Below, piece by piece: positions 14,859 to 18,711 of a stretch of DNA of 18,711 nt. The stretch is taken from contig URYK01000053.1 in the NCBI GenBank assembly GCA_900552125.1, positions 1-18,711 of the forward strand, given 5' to 3'. Under the pieces are notes generated by a model. That model was given only the letters and a program-made list of their open reading frames with translations, did not search any database and was not told the origin of the DNA. The translations under genes were made by a program, and so were the position numbers. The number at the start of each line of letters is the position of its first letter. Position 1 is the first letter of the stretch. The stretch is from an uncultured Solobacterium sp. (GTDB lineage Bacteria; Bacillota_I; Bacilli_A; Erysipelotrichales; Erysipelotrichaceae).

Positions 14859-16532
14859 TTAAATAGATATATCATCTCCTTTTGATATTTTTGTGAATAT
14901 CAATAAAGAAATAATAGTTAGTACCGTTAGTATTGTAGATAATGCCGCCGCAATTCCGAAATTTCCTCGTATTACCTCAGTATAGGTCGCAACCGTTAAA
15001 GTCTGTGTTCTATAGGTTGACAACAATACAGCTGTTGATAGTTCAGAAATCATGGTTACCCAGCTTAAAATAGCTCCAGATATTATTCCACTTGCCATCA
15101 TAGGTACTGTAATTTTGAAAAATGTTTTCATTTTAGTGCTACCCAAGCTAAGTGCGGCTTCTTCTATACTCATTGGTATCTGCTGAAGTATTGCAACACT
15201 AGATCGGATAGTATATGGTAAACGTCGGATAACTAGTGCAACAATCATGATTACCATTGTTCCTCCAATTGCCAGAAAACCTGAGTTAAAAATACCAGTA
15301 TTGAATGCCCCTAACAGTGCAATTCCAGCAACAGTTCCAGGAACAATATAGGGAATCATACTCAAGATATCTAAGACACCTGTTGCAGGATTTCTTCTTC
15401 TAACAGTTAGATATGCTATAAGAACTGCTAGTAATACTATTATAATTAAAGAAATACCCGGTATTAAGATCGTATTAAATATCGTACTTCCTAATCTATC
15501 AAAAGCAGTATAGTAACTATCGAAAGAATATCCCGGCTGGAATACCATCCCTTGCGTGTTTTTGAATGAAGTATAAATCACATAAAGCTGTGGCAAGACG
15601 GCAAGTCCAACTACTCCATAAGAGAAGATATAAACGCCCCACTTCTTTATACCCTTCAACTCTTTTGGTTGAATCGGATGTAGAGAACTCATTGAGAAAG
15701 ATTTTTTATTAGATATATATTTTTGTACTAGAAATACAATAGTTGTAATGATTATTGCAACTACCGCAATAGCAGCAGCGAAGCTATCATCCCCTCCTAC
15801 TTCACTTAAAAATTCATTAAATATCAAAACTGGAAAAGTTCGATATCCTTCACCAATTAACATTGGTGTACCAAAATCTGCTAATGCTCGCATAAATACC
15901 AATAATGCTCCAGCTAATAGAGTTGGTGTTATTAATGGAATTATGATTTTTATAAATCTTTTTATACCTGTACATCCCATATTTTCACTTGCTTCAATCA
16001 ATGAATTATCTACATTTTTTAGAGCACCACTAACATATAGGAATATCAATGGAAATAATTGAAGTGTGAAAACTAATAGTATGCCCGTAAATCCATATAT
16101 ATCAGGAGGAGTAATATGAAGTATATCTTTAATAAAAGTCGTTATAACACCACTTCTTCCCATTAAAAGAATCCAAGAGTATGCTCCAATGAATGGCGCA
16201 GACATAGAAGCAATGATAATAAGAATACGCAATATCTTTGAACCTTTAATTTTATATGATGCAAAGAAATATGCTAATGGAGTTCCTACAGCAAGAGACA
16301 GTATTGTTGCTAAAATAGAAACCTTAAAGCTGTTCATTAACGTGGAGAAATAATAGCTCTTAGAAAAAAATTTAATAAATGCGTCTAATGAAAATGTTTG
16401 TGTTGTTTTTGGAATAACAGATTGGATTAATAGATTACCTACTGGATATACCATGAAAACTAGATATAAGATTAAAATTAATAGGGTAATTCCTCCCCAT
16501 ATATCAAATCGGAATTTGTGCTGGTTTTTCAT
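14859..16532 (-). CDS. ABC importer permease, fused double-domain (FbpB/AfuB type)
   Basis: A 557-residue membrane protein formed by two tandem six-helix permease domains (about 12-275 and 300-550). Each carries an EAA loop that docks the ATPase: EASENMGCTGIKRF (180-193) and EEAALSLGSTKMKTF (457-471). Such fused permeases occur in ferric-iron, phosphonate and related importers. The ATG overlaps the ATPase stop (ATGA, four bases), so the two are translationally coupled. It is the last gene of the operon before a terminator. The fold and transport direction are clear, the substrate is not. Confidence 0.94.
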   Translation of the reverse strand: MKNQHKFRFDIWGGITLLILILYLVFMVYPVGNLLIQSVIPKTTQTFSLDAFIKFFSKSYYFSTLMNSFKVSILATILSLAVGTPLAYFFASYKIKGSKILRILIIIASMSAPFIGAYSWILLMGRSGVITTFIKDILHITPPDIYGFTGILLVFTLQLFPLIFLYVSGALKNVDNSLIEASENMGCTGIKRFIKIIIPLITPTLLAGALLVFMRALADFGTPMLIGEGYRTFPVLIFNEFLSEVGGDDSFAAAIAVVAIIITTIVFLVQKYISNKKSFSMSSLHPIQPKELKGIKKWGVYIFSYGVVGLAVLPQLYVIYTSFKNTQGMVFQPGYSFDSYYTAFDRLGSTIFNTILIPGISLIIIVLLAVLIAYLTVRRRNPATGVLDILSMIPYIVPGTVAGIALLGAFNTGIFNSGFLAIGGTMVIMIVALVIRRLPYTIRSSVAILQQIPMSIEEAALSLGSTKMKTFFKITVPMMASGIISGAILSWVTMISELSTAVLLSTYRTQTLTVATYTEVIRGNFGIAAALSTILTVLTIISLLIFTKISKGDDISI

Positions 16533-17596
16533 TCTACATCACGCAGAAGATTTCTGCTTCCTTTTGAATCAAATATATTAATTTTATCTGTTTGTATAGA
16601 TAATCTTACTTCTGTTCCAACTTTTATTCTATTTTCCAAACTACTAACCTGAATAACCTCAACAAGCTGTCCTGTTTCAAGTCGTACATGATAATGTGTA
16701 TTTAATCCTAAAAATATATTATCTACAACTACACCATGCATACCATCTTCATGTTTTGTCATAACGAATTCTTCAGGACGTATAGATACTTTAACTTCTG
16801 CATCATTTGTATTTAGTTCATAAGGAATCTTATATCCATCCTCAAATTCTAAATACTTATTTCTATATTTTGCATTCAAAATATTAGTACGTCCAATAAA
16901 GGTAGCAACAAATACATTTGCTGGTCTATGATAAATATCCTGAGGGCTTCCAATATGTTGGATAATCCCATCTTTCATAACAGCAATTTTATCACTTATA
17001 GCCATTGCTTCTTCTTGATCATGTGTAACATATACTGTTGTAATTCCAACTTCTTTTTGAATATTACGAATGGCTTCTCGCATTTCTAATCTAAGCTTTG
17101 CATCTAAGTTACTTAATGGTTCATCCATTAGAAGAACATCTGGTTTAATAACTAGAGCTCTAGCTAGTGCCACACGTTGTTGCTGACCGCCAGACAAATT
17201 ATCTGGCATGCGGTCTTTATATTGATCTATCTGCATCAATTTCAAAAATTTATCAGTAGCTGAGGCAACAGCTTCCTTTTCCATTTTCCTTTGTTTTAAC
17301 CCAAATTCTACATTTTGACGCACACTTAAATGTGGAAAAATTGCATAATTCTGAAACACCATACCAATATTACGTTTATTGGGCTCCATATCATTGATAC
17401 GTGTTTCATTAAAATAGAAATCGCCACCTTCAATAGAATTAAATCCAGCTATCATTCTAAGTAGAGTTGTTTTCCCACAACCAGATGGTCCTAACAGCGT
17501 AAATAGCTCTCCATCCTTTACTCTTAGATTTAATCCTTGAATAACAGTAGTTTTTCCATAACGCTTTACTGCATTTTGAATGATAATTTCACTCAT
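16529..17596 (-). CDS. ABC importer ATPase (FbpC/PotA type)
   Basis: A 355-residue cytoplasmic ATPase. Walker A is G36-PSGCGK42-T43, Q-loop Q82 (MVFQNYAIFPH), signature LSGGQQQRVA from 134, Walker B VLLMDE (154-159), D-loop SNLDAKLR and H192 in VTHDQEEA. A C-terminal TOBE-type region (about 235-350, with VSIRPEE) is typical of the carbohydrate/ion/polyamine importer class. It drives uptake through the fused permease encoded next, with a four-base overlap. The binding-protein gene lies 26 bases upstream on the same strand. The ribosome binding site AAGGG is placed rather far (about 12 bases) from the ATG, so initiation may be modest. Confidence 0.94.
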   Translation of the reverse strand: MSEIIIQNAVKRYGKTTVIQGLNLRVKDGELFTLLGPSGCGKTTLLRMIAGFNSIEGGDFYFNETRINDMEPNKRNIGMVFQNYAIFPHLSVRQNVEFGLKQRKMEKEAVASATDKFLKLMQIDQYKDRMPDNLSGGQQQRVALARALVIKPDVLLMDEPLSNLDAKLRLEMREAIRNIQKEVGITTVYVTHDQEEAMAISDKIAVMKDGIIQHIGSPQDIYHRPANVFVATFIGRTNILNAKYRNKYLEFEDGYKIPYELNTNDAEVKVSIRPEEFVMTKHEDGMHGVVVDNIFLGLNTHYHVRLETGQLVEVIQVSSLENRIKVGTEVRLSIQTDKINIFDSKGSRNLLRDVE

Positions 17597-17622
17597 ATCG
17601 ATTCAATCCCTTCTATATAAAC

Positions 17623-18639
17623 TTAGTTAATGCTTGCAAAAATTTCTTTATAACGTTCTACAATTTTATCTTTGTTTTCATTCACATAATTTTGATCTTC
17701 TACAATTGTTTTAATTTCATTCATTGGTTTCATATTATCACTAGTCTGAACCTCTTTTAGTACTGGGCGATTTGTAGTTTCTGTACCATAAATATCTTGC
17801 AATTCCTGACTTGTTAAGAAATCAATAAATTTCTTTGCATTTTCCATATGTTTAGCATTTTTAATTATTCCAGAAGTTGCTGGCAGGAAGACACTTCCTT
17901 CTTTAGGGTATACAATTTCAATATCTGCACCATCATTTATCAATGTTACTGCTGGGTCTTCATAAGTTAATCCAACAACCATCTCGCCATCAGCTACTTT
18001 TTTATAAACTGAGCTAGAACTTCCTTCAATTTTACCATCAATATTTTCAAATAATTCTCTTACATATTTCCATGCATTCTCATCATCATAACCACCCATA
18101 GCCTTTAAAATATTTGTTAACTGTGCAAAAGCACTTGATGAACTAGCTGGATCAGCAGTTGCAATTTTACCTTTTAGTTCTGGATTCAATAAATCTGCAT
18201 AGCCTTCAATTTTCATATCTCCTGCTAATTTCTTATTCACGACTAATACGCTTCCATCTAATGAATAACTAGTAGTAAAACCTGAAGTATTTTGATATTC
18301 TTCTAAGATGTTTGCATCATTTACAGATGTATACTTTTCGAACAAATCCTCGTTTTGAATATATTGAGAATGTGCTCCTCCAAACAAAACATCCGCAATT
18401 GGATCATTCTTTTCACTTTGTAGTTTTTTCATTAATTCACCAGTTCCTGCTTGCTGTAGATCCACTTTAATCCCTGTTTTCTGTTCAAACAATGGAATTG
18501 TAGCCTTAATTAACCCTTCTGAATTTGGAGAATAGATAACCAAAGTATTATCATCTTTACTATTTGATTCATTCGAGCTACATGCTGCTAAAGATCCTAG
18601 CATTAATAAGGATAAACCTAACATAATTAATTTTTTCAT
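17623..18639 (-). CDS. Substrate-binding lipoprotein of a ferric/phosphonate-type ABC importer
   Basis: A 338-residue lipoprotein. The signal peptide ends in a lipobox SLAAC with C20 as lipidation site, followed by a Ser/Asn/Asp-rich linker. The mature part has the type-2 periplasmic-binding fold of the FbpA/AfuA/PhnS group: LVIYSPNSEGLI at the start, ELKGKIATADPASSSSAF in the middle, then VVGLTYEDPA and AKKFIDFLTSQELQ. The adjacent tyrosine pair used by classic ferric-binding proteins is not seen near the TYEDP segment, so iron is not assured; 2-aminoethylphosphonate, other phosphonates or related anions are alternatives. It is the first gene of the operon; an AAGGAAG site precedes the ATG. 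Confidence 0.92.
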   Translation of the reverse strand: MKKLIMLGLSLLMLGSLAACSSNESNSKDDNTLVIYSPNSEGLIKATIPLFEQKTGIKVDLQQAGTGELMKKLQSEKNDPIADVLFGGAHSQYIQNEDLFEKYTSVNDANILEEYQNTSGFTTSYSLDGSVLVVNKKLAGDMKIEGYADLLNPELKGKIATADPASSSSAFAQLTNILKAMGGYDDENAWKYVRELFENIDGKIEGSSSSVYKKVADGEMVVGLTYEDPAVTLINDGADIEIVYPKEGSVFLPATSGIIKNAKHMENAKKFIDFLTSQELQDIYGTETTNRPVLKEVQTSDNMKPMNEIKTIVEDQNYVNENKDKIVERYKEIFASIN

Positions 18640-18660
18640 TTTCTTTTCTTCCTTTCCGTG

Positions 18661-18674
18661 CGCCGTTGAAGGCG
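18661..18674 (-). promoter_or_regulatory. GC-rich hairpin in the leader of the binding-protein operon
   Basis: In the minus-strand leader CGCC-TTCAAC-GGCG forms a short GC stem just before the ribosome binding site, in otherwise AT-rich sequence. An ATTTC-AAAA-GAAAT repeat lies further upstream (about 18685-18698). No promoter or known riboswitch could be recognised; the leader continues past the window. Confidence 0.3.
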
Positions 18675-18711
18675 TTTCATATATATTTCTTTTGAAATCA
18701 ATGTTCCTGTC

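Noticed and set aside
18640..18711. TPP or other known riboswitch ahead of the binding-protein gene
   Set aside because: None of the conserved motifs I know (for example CTGAGA of TPP) is present in the visible leader.

Overview
The window reads as a chromosomal segment of an AT-rich, low-GC Gram-positive bacterium (Bacillota). Support comes from the strong AGGAGGTG-type ribosome binding sites, a lipobox-bearing binding protein, a BceRS-BceAB-like peptide-antibiotic module and a GntR/YtrA-type ABC operon. Several traits (a reduced ClpC-like protein, MscL with a zinc-ribbon tail) would fit an Erysipelotrichia-like gut Firmicute, but that placement is inference. No rRNA, tRNA, CRISPR array, insertion sequence or prophage is visible.

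Layout. 1-2600 (+): a probable three-gene operon of an MBL-fold hydrolase, an M24B Xaa-Pro aminopeptidase and the MscL mechanosensitive channel, ending at a hairpin shared with the convergent clpC-like gene. 2617-4548 (-): a ClpC-like AAA+ protein with an intact first ATPase ring but a decayed second one and no M-domain. 4707-5176 (+): two small unknown genes, one a 56-residue membrane protein, closed by a terminator. 5337-10181 (+): a complete BceRS-BceAB-like module (response regulator, intramembrane-sensing kinase, then a separately promoted operon of a 66-residue membrane protein, ABC ATPase and FtsX-type permease). A perfect TTACA-N4-TGTAA operator lies upstream of the transporter promoter. 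10188-11432 (+): an MFS transporter gene split by a frameshift. 11477-11743 (-): rpmE (ribosomal protein L31, zinc form), with an extended -10 promoter and a leader hairpin. 11784-14618 (-): a GntR regulator, ABC ATPase and ABC-2-like permease operon in which consecutive genes overlap; its promoter lies inside a symmetric nested operator. 14651-14803 (-): a possible gene remnant with its own terminator. 14806-18639 (-): a three-gene ABC importer of the ferric/phosphonate type (lipoprotein, ATPase, fused double permease) ending at a terminator.

The central theme is cell-envelope homeostasis. The Bce-like module is expected to sense and detoxify peptide antibiotics by transporter flux, with the kinase and regulator switching on the transporter operon through the palindrome at 7061-7076. 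The GntR-ABC operon resembles the YtrA-type systems that also respond to envelope-active compounds. MscL protects against osmotic downshock. The most notable items are the ClpC-like protein with one apparently dead ring, the uncharacterised small membrane proteins (56 and 66 residues), and the well-formed operators of the Bce-like and GntR operons.
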